The notes beneath the pieces were generated by a model. It was not told the origin of the DNA. It worked only from the letters and a program-made list of their open reading frames with translations, and searched no databases. DNA of 64,000 nt from Stercorarius parasiticus (Eukaryota > Chordata > Aves > Charadriiformes > Stercorariidae), in NCBI GenBank assembly GCA_013396915.1, contig VWZL01002043.1, positions 248,001-312,000 on the forward strand. Direction: 5' to 3'. Shown piece after piece: positions 14,520 through 27,300 of this stretch. A program made the translations under genes and the position numbers. Within the stretch, counting starts at the first letter, position 1. Each line of letters starts with the position of its first letter.

Positions 14520-14771
14520 ACGCCTCGTCACGCCGGGGTAGTTCATTCTGGAGGTGAACCGGCTTTCCACCTCCCCGGGCTGCAGCAGCCGGTGCCACCC
14601 GCCTGTCACCCTCCCATCGCCAAGGGGACGGGGGTAGCACGACCCCGCTCCCCTCACCCGCCCGCCCACCCCGGGACCGGGGTCAACCTCACGGCAAACG
14701 GCGGGGACACACACACACGATCCTGCCCGGCCGGGGCTGCCCTATGCCCACCCTCCGCCGCCTCAGCGCCG

Positions 14772-14920
14772 NNNNNNNNNNNNNNNNNNNNNNNNNNNNN
14801 NNNNNNNNNNNNNNNNNNNNNNNNNNNNNNNNNNNNNNNNNNNNNNNNNNNNNNNNNNNNNNNNNNNNNNNNNNNNNNNNNNNNNNNNNNNNNNNNNNNN
14901 NNNNNNNNNNNNNNNNNNNN
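14772..14920. other. assembly gap (149 N)
   Basis: A run of N lies in the most GC-rich part of the CpG island, typical of GC-related sequencing dropout. It is large enough to hide the first coding exon of ABI2. Confidence 0.98.
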
Positions 14921-14970
14921 GCCCGGCCTCGCGCCGCGGGCAGGGAGCGCGCGCCAGACCCCCACCGCGG

Positions 14971-14982
14971 CGGGGGCGGGGC
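14971..14982. promoter_or_regulatory. GC box (Sp1-type)
   Basis: A GGGGGCGGGGC core in the CpG island matches the Sp/KLF GC-box consensus. It lies 20-50 bases from the NRF1 and ETS motifs. Confidence 0.5.
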
Positions 14983-15001
14983 GCGGCCGGGCAACACCTC
15001 C

Positions 15002-15013
15002 TGCGCATGCGCA
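15002..15013. promoter_or_regulatory. NRF1-type palindromic site
   Basis: TGCGCATGCGCA is a perfect 12-base palindrome and an ideal match to the nuclear respiratory factor 1 consensus. Its place in a CpG island near other promoter motifs supports a functional site, but binding is not shown by sequence. Confidence 0.65.
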
Positions 15014-15025
15014 AGACCCCCCCCC

Positions 15026-15033
15026 ACTTCCGG
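15026..15033. promoter_or_regulatory. ETS/GABPA-type site
   Basis: ACTTCCGG (CCGGAAGT on the minus strand) matches the core consensus of ETS-family factors such as GABPA, and sits 13 bases from the NRF1-type palindrome. Confidence 0.55.
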
Positions 15034-15340
15034 CCCGGTGGAGTGCAGCGGGCGGCAGACGGGAGGAAGCGGGCAGGGACTCACCTCACGGCCGGAGACG
15101 AGGGGAGGGGGCCCGGGGTCCTCCCGCCTTCTTCACCGTGAGCGTCTCGTAAGAAAAGCCACTGGAATGAGTGAATCCTGTGTTATTTTATTTTAGGCGT
15201 TTCTTTTAATGGCCGTTCGCAGGTAGGGGCCCGGCCTCCGCACTCTCGCCCCGGCGGCAGCAGCGAGTGTCTCACCGAGCGGTTGCCCTCGGGGTGTCCC
15301 GCGGCACCAGAGCTGGCACCAGCCGCCGCGGCCCAGCATT

Positions 15341-18300
15341 AGTCCGAAGGGCCGACACCAAATAGAGATGTGTGTTTTCATTTTGGGAAGTCTTGGCTTT
15401 TTTTTTTTCATCATTCTGGTTTAATTTACTCAGTGGCAGCCTGCTAGCCGTACCCTTTCCAGAGCCATAGGTCTAACACCACATCTACTGATATCACTGG
15501 GAGCTTTGTCTTTGAATACAATGGGAGCTAGGGTCAGACCCTCATGCTTTTAATGTAGCTGCTGCTCAGCTCTTCTGATCAGCAGAGGAAGAACAAAATG
15601 TTTCTTTTGTGTGGATTCTGTCTGAAAAGCTGCCATTGTACAGGGGCGAGAGGAAGGGTAAATTCTCAGCTGCCAAGTAGTCAGCTTTTCAACTTTAACA
15701 GAGAAAAGTGTATAATGAAGGGTCAGCAGAAACAGAGGAAGGACAGCCTCATGGCTGAAACACAACACTGAAGACATGAGTTGGGAGATCTGTTTGGTCA
15801 GTTCCTGGCTTTAACACTGACTTCCTTTATGTCCCAGGCAAGTCCCTCAGTATCTCTACAATTGTGATGAAAATTCCCACCGTTAGAGAAATGTGGAAGG
15901 CTTTCCCACTGAATTCCTTCACCTGAACTTAAAAGTAGCATTTCTCCCACAAAAAAAAACCCCAAAAAATGTAATCAGCCCTCTCAGCAGAAGTGTCCCA
16001 GCTTTCTCTAGGGGAGCCCATTTGTCTCTGAAATCAATTGCAGCTGTGATTACTCGACTCATGTTCCCATGAGGCTCCACAGAGCTCCTGCTGCTTCTGT
16101 AAGTGCAGCCCTGGGTTATTTGACATGTCTTACGTACTCTGATATGGCAGCCTGGTATTTTCCCAGCCTTCATGTTACAGACACTTCTGTGGTAGTCATG
16201 AGCTAGAGAAGATGCAGTGCTGTGGTCCTTGTACACCAACCTGGTACTGTGGGAACAGTTGTTCTCATGCCTTGAAAGCTGTTGCAAAGGCATCCAGCTA
16301 GATATGCCTGGCCTCCAGGTGACTTCTAGAATTACAAACAGATTGCAAACACCTGGTGGGGTCAAGCAACAAACGTGTAGTCTTTGGGCCAGGCCTTTTA
16401 AGTTTCTTCTCTTAAAAGAAAAAAGAGATAAAAATGCCTGCCCTGAGGGATGTCTGCCTGGAGACATTTCCTCTTAGCTTGCTTAGTTCTCCCATGTGAA
16501 GGATGAGTCAGGCAGAGTGTTCATTATACTGCTTTAAAAACCCTCCTGTGTAAAGCATTTTTCTACCATTTTTTAAATATGGGATAAAATTCACAACTTC
16601 CAACTACTTGATTGTGTGTTTTAATTTTTCTACAGGCAGCTCAAGTGCCACGGGTAATTCATATTTTACAGCTGTGGTAGTTTTTATCTTGCAAAAAGGC
16701 TTAAGAATCACAAGGCACCCTGCTAGAAACCCCCCACCACGCTGTGTGTGGGGAGATGAGGGGTGACTGCTTAAGAACACCCATACCCTGTCACCCAGCA
16801 GCCACGCTTCAGCGTAGGGCTGTGCTAGTGTGGTGTCAGGCTGCCTGCAGCTCTCCGCAATGGGTACTGGCACTCCCTGCCCTCAAACGACCAAGGACTG
16901 AAGAAGGGAGTGTCATGCAGCCTTGTTCTTGGTGCCCTCTACCCCCAAAGTTTGTAAACCATGACTTATACACCAAAAAAACCCTGATTTTGCTGCAGTT
17001 AAAGAATAAATCCTGGTTGCCAGCCCCCCTGCTGATTGACGGGGAGAGCTGATCTGAGCCTTTGCTGCAAGGGCTCCAGGAAGAAAAGCCAACCTAATTA
17101 ACTCAAAAAGGGCTGCTGTACAGCGTGGAGCTCCAAGCCTTGTCCCACACCTCCAAGAATCAGACATGGCCAGGCCTCCACCTTACCCTAGAGCCTGCAA
17201 ACTGATGAGTAACACCTTCACACTTCAGTAATGGGCCCCACACTCCCTCCTCCACAGTAGCTTCAGCTTGGACTCTGCTCACATCACATCTGCTGCTGCT
17301 GCAGCTCCAGGGGTTGTTCATACCCACGCTCCCAGGACTCTTCATGTTTGCACCAGGCTGGAGGCAGGTTGAGGCTTTCCTCCTCCATTCATTTGCTTCT
17401 CAGGTGTGAAGTCAAGCTGTCATTTGGCAGCTCCCCAGTAAGCCTGCATGATCTTTCCCTTGGCAAAAGGAGAAAGCTGTCAAGATGTAAGGACAAGGTT
17501 CTCCGAAGATGCTGGTAGGAGTTTTAACCTGGATTCGAAGCACCAGACTGTAGGGAGGGGGAACTGTTAATTGTATCATCTCCTCTCTGTGCTTTTGGGT
17601 GCCATCAGGGCCTGCTTTCAGTGGAAACCTGGAGAGCCTGTCTGCTCTCAAGTCTGCCCTCAGTGTCACCAGCCTTCTCACAGGGAGCTCCCACCTGTGG
17701 GTCAGGCGCCTCTGGACCTCTCAGTGGCCCTGCCAGTGTTTTTTAGGGTGTGAGAAAAAGCACTATCTGAAATATGTGGAGGCAGCTGCTTCACCAGAGT
17801 AGCTGGACTACTAACCTGTCTGTGTAATTAGGTCCTTGTTATCACAGCATGTTTACATTTTAATAGGGTACTCTTTTGTGGATTTAAATTTAAATATGAA
17901 GAGCCCTCCTGTCAGAATAATGGCCATCCTGTAATCCTCTGTACACATACCAAAAATAATTAGAAATATTGTTTAAATTAGACCAACTGAATGCAACTAC
18001 CACTTCCCTAAATTTACATGACTTCCCATCTGTCAAGTGATGTGCTAAACTAATTTTAAACTTTTATACTCCCTCAGCCCTAATTACAGCATTATACACT
18101 TTAACTTTTCCAACCTTTTTTTAATCCTTTTGTGCAAGATTTTCCCTTAGATCAATATCTTCAAGACTGGGAAGCAATTGTATTTTACACCTAAACATGC
18201 TGTTCAAAGAGTCACCAGAAAATAGAAAGGCAAGCATCTAACTGGAGACTCCAAATTGGAGGTCAAGATCCAAAAGCACAGGGAGAGCACTATTCTTCCA

Positions 18301-21300
18301 GGTTCTTTCACATGCAGAGGTCTTTCACATTGGCAGAGGTTTTTACCTCTGCCAATCACCCAAGGGAGTCCCCGGCTCACAAAAACTTGCAGACAAGCAG
18401 ATCCTTTGGGCATGTGCAATCTTGCAGCTGGGCACTTCGTGTGCGTGTCCCACATACCACACTTTGAATTACCAATTCTTAATTAGAGAAAAGTAATAAT
18501 GAGGTAGCTCAAATGCCACCTATTTTTCACACCACAGTAAGAAATCACAATAAAAGCCTCTTCCATTTTCTTTGCTATACGGAAAACCGAACAGCACAAT
18601 CACCATGTCAGGGTACGTGAGTAAACATCTCATTTAGACAGATGACCAGGTCAGACCTCTGACAGATCCTGCTGCAGGTTTGCAGTTCACTTGTGTAAAT
18701 AACTCTGCTCTAGTTTTATGAGGTTCCCATTTCTGAGCATTTTTCCCTTCCCCCCCCNCACATGGAGTTGAGCAGATCTGCAGCTGGATAAACGACAAAG
18801 GACTCTGACACCAAATATAGTCATGTGTACTGATCATATACATAGGCCCATGCCCTTTAGCCAGCAGGTAACATTTACTGGAGGGGGAGGGGAGGGAGGG
18901 AAAACTGGAGGATTGAAGAAAATAGTCTGTAACTGAAGTATGTACCTTCACTCCCTCAACAAAGACAAAGTCATGCCATCCTGCTCGCTTCACATAGTGT
19001 CTGGATCCGCCCCTGGCTTGCTGGCACGTCTTTGCCAGTCTCATAATCCAAAGCACCTGAAGGGAACGGCAGTTTATTTAACTCCGATGGGTATTCCAGA
19101 ATGCCAGGGGTGGCCCTCTGGCACAGAATGCAGCTCATACACGTCCAGTGCTGCAACAAATGGTGTCAGGATCCCAAGGCGTCTTAAACACACAGCCTCC
19201 AGTCCTCACTAAAACAGCATGAAAAACCCACACGCCCTGCAGCTCCACATTCTCCTGCTTCCTCGGGCATTCAGCAATTTGCTGGGCAATCAAGACTGTA
19301 ACCACAGATAACCTCTCTGCTTATGAGATGCTGCGCTTGCTGCACAACGAGTAGGAGAAGTGACCCATGGGGCAGTTTACATCTCATGGAGGAGCTGGCC
19401 CTAACGTTGCTATTTTAGAACCACCTCAGACAGAGGCAATGCATGATTGACACCCGATACCTCACAGCACCTCCAGAGAGGGACAGGACGTGTTGCAGAG
19501 ATTCAGACTGTCTGTTCTAGGATGTGTCTCATTCCAAATACCAAGCTTTTTTTCTAGGAATTCAAGTTTTATCTTGAACTTTATTTCAACATAGCACTGT
19601 GTGCGAAGGACAGAGCCAGTACAGGGGGAGAAAGTCTCCGAGGGGGGAAGAGGTCAAGCTAAATAGGAAAAATAATGATCTCTTTCTAACATTTCAGACT
19701 TTAAAAGAAAACAGGCAACAAATGGTCTCAAAGAGAAGCCAGCACAAAGCATAGTTGCTCATCAGTTTCCCTCCAAGGGTTCAAAGGACAAAGCACTCAG
19801 GGAGGGGGGGAGGAAAGAACTGCACTAATTTGTTTTTCTTTCCTGCCAGTATTCTTTCTCAAAGATGCCAACCCAGACCAACTGCCAGTCCTTTCCCACC
19901 CTGTCCTGACCCTTGTGGCACCCCCCAGGTAAGGTATGATATGGCTGCTGAGGAGACAGACCCTAAAGGGTAGATAGAGGAGCTAATGCTCCACCACAGC
20001 ACATGGGAAAATTCATCTTCTCTCAGCTGTTGATTCCGGCTCACGACAGACTGGAGCAGATGTTACTGGCCTACTTATGCTTTTTTCACATTTTCAAGTT
20101 TGCTTTCCAGCTACAATGGTTAGAACCATTCTCTGAGGTCTTTGTTTCTTCCTGTATGTAATTAAAGTTCAGATCTTTAGGTACTCTTATAACTCCAGGA
20201 ACTTGCCCCCTCAAGCTTTTTTAATCCTATCCTGTTTGTAATCATGCTTTTACCACATAAACCACTTTAAAAAGCTTTTTATGGCCTTGTACATTCTTAG
20301 GAGCCACCAAACAAATGCGTGTTGTTCCTGGAATTATCATAACTCCCTTGCATGGGAAGGATAATAAATCACATCTGTGAAGTCATCTTTCCTCCTTCCA
20401 TCGTGCATCTGATCAAGTAATCCCCTTTCAGGAGGCTGTGAAGGCCACTCCTCTTTGCACAGCTTTTGTTCACTATCACAGTTTGCATCTCTGTCCTTCT
20501 CCTAACTGCTCTGTCCTCCTGCTTGGCTAACACACGTGAGCATTTCAGCCCTTTCTCTCACGCACAGCTATTTTTGACAGTATGGTAACAGCACAAATCT
20601 CAACGATGCAGTACTGCCTAACAGGAGATGGAGACTGATGGCTTCCCATCAGTTGCAGCAGCTTCACCCACCTCAGACTGAATCTGGTTTGACAGAATAT
20701 TTATGCGCAGAAGGCAGCCAGGCCTCCCTGCACTGTCTCCTCTGAGTGGGAGCTTAAAGGACTCATTTATTTCAAAGGCAAAGACATCTCTGAATTATAT
20801 GAGGGAGCTTTTAGCAGGAAAGAGTTAGAGCTTAAGCCGTACCCATCCTGCTACAAACTAGTCACAGTCACAACCTCTGCGCCCTGGAATATGAGACAGG
20901 ACCCAAATGGCCAACTGTCATGTGTCAGCACACAAGATTTGATCTCTCATACAGGTATAAGGATTTCTTTTCCCCCATCTTTGTCTCTTTAGGACCAGGC
21001 TTTCCAGGGAACACAATGGAGCAAGGCGTTCACACCCCTGAATTCAAATGGTCAGGGTATTTAATCTATTTTGCAGATGCCAACCTTAGCTGACAAGCTT
21101 CTGTTGGGTTGGGGCTGAGCTGGGTGTGGAACTGGGGCGTACAGCAGCTTGTGACATTGGTTTCAAGAGCCCCTATTGGACTACTGCTTCCCCAGCTAGG
21201 GAATGGGATTGCTGCAGGAGACATCCCTAGTGTGGGGGCAGAGGTGACTGGCTGGAAGGGCACAGGTTGGTCACCCTTCACCTAAGGGAGTCTGGGGTTG

Positions 21301-24300
21301 AGACATTACTGAAGGAGAAATAAGGCTGAGCTCTGCTGTTCCAAGTCATCATACAAGTCTGTGCAGATCCCTGGCCTCACACAGAGATTTATTTGAATCA
21401 GGTACACCAAGGCAATTCATCCTCTAAACAGCCTCATTCCCCGCTCTGTGTGCTCACTACCCAGGGGGCCCAGCCACGCATTAGTTCCCCTCCTTCCCTC
21501 TCTGCGCTCCTCTGCAGCATGTATTCGCTAAATATAATCTGACAGCTTACTTTCTCAGGTCCACAGCCTGAACACCCATGCGTTGCTTCTCTGTGCCAGA
21601 AGCTCTATTTTACAAGTCAAGTTGGAGTCTCCCTCCCAGCTCATCTTGCATGAGGAATGCATCCTCGTGTCCTCTCCCTTTTCACAGCCATCGCTGTTGT
21701 TGGAAGGGGCTCGCACAACCATTTGCGGTAGCACATCCCCCAAAAATCTAGCAGCCTCAGAGCCATGCAACCAAAAATTAACTGTTCTGGTTGTTTTGCA
21801 AATGCCAGATAGCCCTCAGCTCTTAATCGGTTTGTCCACTTCTGCTGCTTCCAGTTTTGGCTTAATTCTAAGTCTCTTTGAAGCCATCACACGGATATAA
21901 TTTTGTTGCATAAGGGGGTTCTCACATCCAAGTAGTATCTTACTACTACTCTTCAATAACTTTCTGCCTCAGCAGCTTCAAAAAGTGCCATATTCCTCCA
22001 ATGTGCACTCACTGAAATGTCATTGAAATCTGCATTCTAGTTGTATTAGCTGACCTATTGCACACCAAATCTCAACAGCCTATTAATTATTCCAGAAAAA
22101 TCTGGTCCTTGTCAGTATATGTGACATCTCCAACCAAACGGCTCATTTAGCCACTTGCTATCTGTAATCCTTGACTCAGGAATGCAGAGTTCGTTAGAGT
22201 ATTGAGTGTTATTTAAGTATTTACATCGCTAGGATAAAGAGATTATCCCAGGGCACAGACTTGCTATCATCTCTAATATGTAGGAAGAGGAGCAAACATA
22301 TACAGCTGGTGTACTTTTGTTCCTCTACTGACAATCTGATTTTTCAAGCTGTTTTTATAGAGAAGAAAAAGCAGAATGGAGAAATCCTTATCTTAAAAAA
22401 ATGTCTGGGAGCTCAGTGAATCCAGCAGCTCTTTGGATAAAATACCCGCAGTAGCCTTCCCCCTCCCCTGCCTCCTCAGGAACCAGCAGTATTTCTCACA
22501 GCTTTCCATTAACTACTTTTATTATCTGAATGTCTGCCCACATGAGTAATTGAGTGAGTCACATCAGCAAAAGACTTGGTGGAGTTTTATGAGGAGGCTG
22601 CGCTGTAAAATTTTTTAAAATCACAGTTTCATTTACAGAACGAGGATTTTTAGCTGTGGTGACAATTTCAAGACCAGTGCTGCAGTAGTAGGAGAAAGAA
22701 ACACAGAGGTGATAAGGATTTCCAGTTCTTGAAGGTAATTGAGAAAATGTGATTGCTCAGCTCAGTTTACCACACTGGAACAGTACAGCTATAAAATATA
22801 AAAAGGCTAATGCAGGATGTATGTTTGCAGTACGTTTACCTTTACTATGTAAAAGTCACCATCAAGCTTCCTCAAGCACAAAAGAGGTTCAGTAGAAGCT
22901 ATGGTTTATATATAGCAACAGACCCTACCTAGTTATCACTGCTGGGATATGAAACCAGAGGCCTGATCCAGCGAACCCTCTGTATCATTTCCTTTTTCTT
23001 TGCACGATGGCAATACTAGACTTACAGAGACATCTAGGCATTTAAATAGTCAAGTAGGTGCTTAATGGGATATGCAAAATCCAAACACCTAAACAGCTTA
23101 AAAAATTTGGTTTCTAATGACTGAAAGCCACAACTAAGATTTACACGCAACTGTGCTAGGCCAATATACGAAAGTCAGTGGTATTCAATGCAATCATACA
23201 GCATAAATAATAGTCACAGTCATACAAAGGTTTGTAGGCCCAGGCCCACGCTTGAGGTTAATTTAGAGCAGTCTGTTAGCAAGCAATCAATTTGCTCCTT
23301 CCTTTACAATAACAATACCATCAAATCACAGAGCAGGCTCCAGCAAATTTAATATGAATTCTGCACAGCAGAAGGACTAAGTGCTTCAAACACTCTCTGT
23401 TCCCAAATATCTTGCTCACCAATGAATGTGGGGCAGCTGCACCAATTGGTCCAGTTAGTTTTCTATCATATGCGATGGTGTATTCTTGGAGGCATCCCTG
23501 TCAGCTCCCATTAGCTCACACGGCTCACTCCTCTCCTCCCAAGGCACCTTTCCCCCATTCAGACTCCTGGAAGAGCTTGCAAAAGCAGGATAGATACCTC
23601 AGAGCCAGGGCATGTTGAGAAGCTAATCTGCCACATAGTGGGCAACCTCCTTTCCCCTAAAGCAGGACAGTGGCAGGTGGTAGCCCAGCTGCCAGAAGGC
23701 AGGGCTTTTTGGCCTGGAAGCTGTATTTGTGGAAGCTTAGAGCAATGTGAAAAGACTCATACGTGTTGCGACGAGGCAGCGGTTCTTCACTGCCCCACAC
23801 AGCAGCAATCCAGTTACTGCTAATGCCCACAGTGCCCCAAACCCCGTCATTGTACCAGGCTGACTTACAAGCAGCCAAGGATGGAGTAAGAGTCAGCTCA
23901 TTACAGGCTGCTGAGCAGGGACTGAGGCTGCTGCGTTTCTGTTATTTAGGTTTTGCAGAGTTCCTGCATCTCCTGGGGTTCAGCTGTAAGGCAAATGCAT
24001 GGAGCTACAGCATCAGTGTGCAGCACAAAATACCCTTAAAGGAAGGGATGGAATAAACATATATAATCGATAACTCACAGCTAACAAGCCCTGCATGAGT
24101 AAGTCAGTTGCTTTTCAGTCCAAGAAACTACAAAGCCAGGCTATGCATTTTCATGTTAGTGCTGATATCAGGGCATGAATCTTATTCCCAGAAATAAAAA
24201 TAATATACTATAATTCACTGACAGCAGTGAATTCTGATAGAGGATCCAACAGCGACATGAAAAGCGCAGCTTTTTTCCACACTGCCGATAGGCTTTATCA

Positions 24301-27300
24301 CTGAAGATGCAGGGGGTTTGACAAGGGTAATAAAGTCGCCCAAACCATGACATTGCCACAGCCAGATCTGAGCATTGCTTATTCTCTATCAGGGTCTCAG
24401 CCAATATGAAACAATGCTACCAAGTGCCACTTTCCACACTTTGACAATATGAACTTTGCTTTTTCAGACACCCTTATTTGCTTCCCCTTCCTTGCCCCAA
24501 AAGATTAATGACCAAATATGACTTACTGTTCCAACAAACAGATTTTTGTTCCTTTCCTGGATTCACAGCCTGGGGGAATTTGGTTGGGGCAAGCGCCTTA
24601 ATGCATGAATAGCACCTTCTCTTTTATATATGACTATTCATTCCCTCCCAGCCTCCCCTCCCCAAGGCTTCTGAATACAAAGTACTGTAGGAATCATTTA
24701 GTCTATTGCTGAAACATCTATTGCCCCTGAGCCAGCAGATACACAGCACTGCTGGAGTACCTAGTTTCATCAGTTAAATTAAAAAACGGAATTCAGCCGA
24801 TGGCTGGGCCCAGCAAGCTCTCTTTTAGAGAGGATACCCAGGGCCTTCTGCCGTAAAGCTCTGAAGGGGAAGATGATCGCTTTACCCTTGCTGCAGTGTC
24901 TGAGTCATTACTGAGTTGGAAGCGACAGTTAAAAAAAAAAAAAAAGCCTTTTTTGGTGAGACTAGAAAGTTGGCAGCCAAGCAGGCACAGCACTGGATGT
25001 CTCACTGCCAGGCTTGTGACAGAGCTGACCTGCCCGGATGCCAGCAGGGAGGTGGGAGCAGAGCGTGCCAGTGCCCCTGAGTTGCTCAGCACTGCAGAGA
25101 CCAGAGCAGAGAAGCTTCAGAGAGGTTCACAAGTGGCCCCAGCACCGATACCCCATACAAAGAGCAAATATTTCCTGCCTAATAGTGTTGCTGGCACATC
25201 ATATGCCCACCTTCAGCGATGTTTCACTGTCATCGAGGTAATGCAGACACTCACCAGGGACACATTTTACCTGGTTCCTCTGCTTTTTCAGTTCTGCATC
25301 CTCTCCTCTTTGGCCAGGGCAAAGAGGCCTCAGCTACCTTATCACCACTACTATCACTTACCTGTATGTCAATTATAATTAAAATTTTGCTCCAAGTTAC
25401 ACTGGTTTTAATGTGGAATCCTGCGAGATTTGTCCTTGTGACTTTTTACTGGCCTAGTATTGATCTATTAAATTACTTTTCCCATTAAAGAGATGATCAA
25501 GTGCTTGTGCCAGAGATGTTGGTGCAGATACAGAACTACGACTGATGCTTTTTGCCTCCTGGAAGCAAGGCTTTTCTTTACAGCAGCATTAACATCAGAG
25601 CAATCACACGTACTTCATTTATCTTGGGTTTGGCTCCTCTGTAAAAGAAATAGGAATGACCTGAAAAGTAGGGGAAAAAAAATTCTTTCCACTCCAGCCC
25701 TCCCCCAAATCTTTTTGTGGGAAACACAACTGTGTTTTGAAGGCTAAAATTCACAGAGATTTAAAAATACTTATCTTCAAGGAATGTTGCCATGGAAACC
25801 CTTATCTTCTCTCCTTCTCCACCCTACATATGTGAGGAACATTTCGTCTTTTTTTTTCCTGCATGTGGTAGTTCCTCTTCCCCGTCTGCTACCGCCAAAA
25901 ACCTGGCATTCAATCCTAAGAGATGTCACACAGGCCTTTTGTTTAGTTGAAAAGTGGCTGCTAAAAAACAGTCCTGAGCTCAACTAGAGAGAGATGCCAA
26001 GATGAGTACATCTCAGGCTCCAGGGAAAGATGCCTGGAATATTTTCCAGCAATTCCTGCTTTGGACAAGTGGAAAGAAGCAGCAAGAGCTGCCACGGCAA
26101 TTACAACAGTCCTGGTGGCATAACCCACGAGTGATAAAGATTTTCCTTCTCATTAGAAGCCTTTTTTCCTCCTTCCCTGTCACTCTTGATAAAAGGTGTA
26201 GGGAAGCGGGTGGAGTCCTGTATGCTTGAAGTGCTTTCATGAAGCTACTGCTCTACCCTGTGCCTTTTGCCCCAAAGCTACATGAGGATCCGAGCCCAGA
26301 ATGGAAGCCAATAAACTGCAGGCTTCACTTTGCTGATCAGGATACATCTATATCCAAGGGACAATGTCAGGGAGCCCCTTCTGTAGCATTAACAGAAACC
26401 TTGGGAAGGTCATACATGGCCCTGCTGAGGGGTGAGAGTACAGATACCTCCTGCTGTCAGTAAGAACATGTGCACAGCACCCGAGACAGACAGAGTGAGA
26501 AGGCAATGCTACTTACCTGTGAGTTAAGTAGTACAAATATGTTCATGAACAAACTATGCAGGTGAGATAGATATATTGTTTTCCTAGTTGGGATTGCCAG
26601 CAGCCCCAGGTTGATGTAACTGCCCAGCGAATGGGGGAGCTGGCACAAGAGCCACCCAGGGTATTTTAAAATCAGCAGACGTCCACTCTACCCAACAACC
26701 AACACTTACTGTTGCAAGTAGCAAGCAGGACAGAAGTTGCCAAGACCATCCTTTCCATTTAATAATGGAAAATAAAATATGCAGCCCTCAACTCTGTGCT
26801 GCATGCCACAGCCATTACCACCAAGTCCTTAAACTGCAGGAACAGAAGAAGGGTATTACTAATTTGCAATAATGGCTCTATATGCAGCCCAGGTTAATTG
26901 AAATCTAGAGGTAACACCATTCATGGATATTTTGGAGGTAGTGGGAGGCTAGCTCAATAAGCTGTTTGCTCTGCTCAAAGTTATGTTAACAACTGTCTCA
27001 CCAGTTGCCACCCGTACAAGGGGCAAAAGTATAAAGCTTTGTCAGTCTGAAACAGCCATGACAATCAATTAGGGATGGCCTGACTGCTCCTGGCACCTGC
27101 GCTGGCTGCCTGCTTCTGAGAGCAGCAGGTTGCATAGACACAGAGATATATTTAGCCTCCTACCTTTCATGAGTTCATAGCTCTCTGTAGAAGCTTGTTC
27201 TACAGTAAGAGTCCAAGGAATGAAATGACAGCTTTTCCGTATGCTTTTCAAAACTATCCTGTGGAATTTGTGAAGCAGCTTTCTGGCGTAAAGCAGGAAT

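Larger units (their letters stand above)
14520..15340 (-). promoter_or_regulatory. ABI2: CpG island, probable ABI2 promoter and first exon region
   Basis: This is a dense GC- and CpG-rich island standing in AT-rich surroundings. It contains an NRF1-type palindrome (15002-15013), an ETS-type ACTTCCGG (15026-15033) and a GC box (14971-14982), a combination typical of TATA-less housekeeping promoters. On the minus strand there is a strong splice donor, GAG followed by GTGAGT, with the last exonic base at 15085; this could end a 5' non-coding exon. ABI2, encoding Abl interactor 2, a subunit of the WAVE actin-regulatory complex, is expected here by synteny. Its first coding exon is not visible and may be inside the 149-base gap. 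The gene identity is inference, because no ABI2 protein sequence can be read in the window. Confidence 0.5.

Noticed and set aside
14592..15196. Long open frames across the CpG island
   Set aside because: They run through 149 unknown bases and GC-rich sequence; the apparent length is an artefact of the gap.
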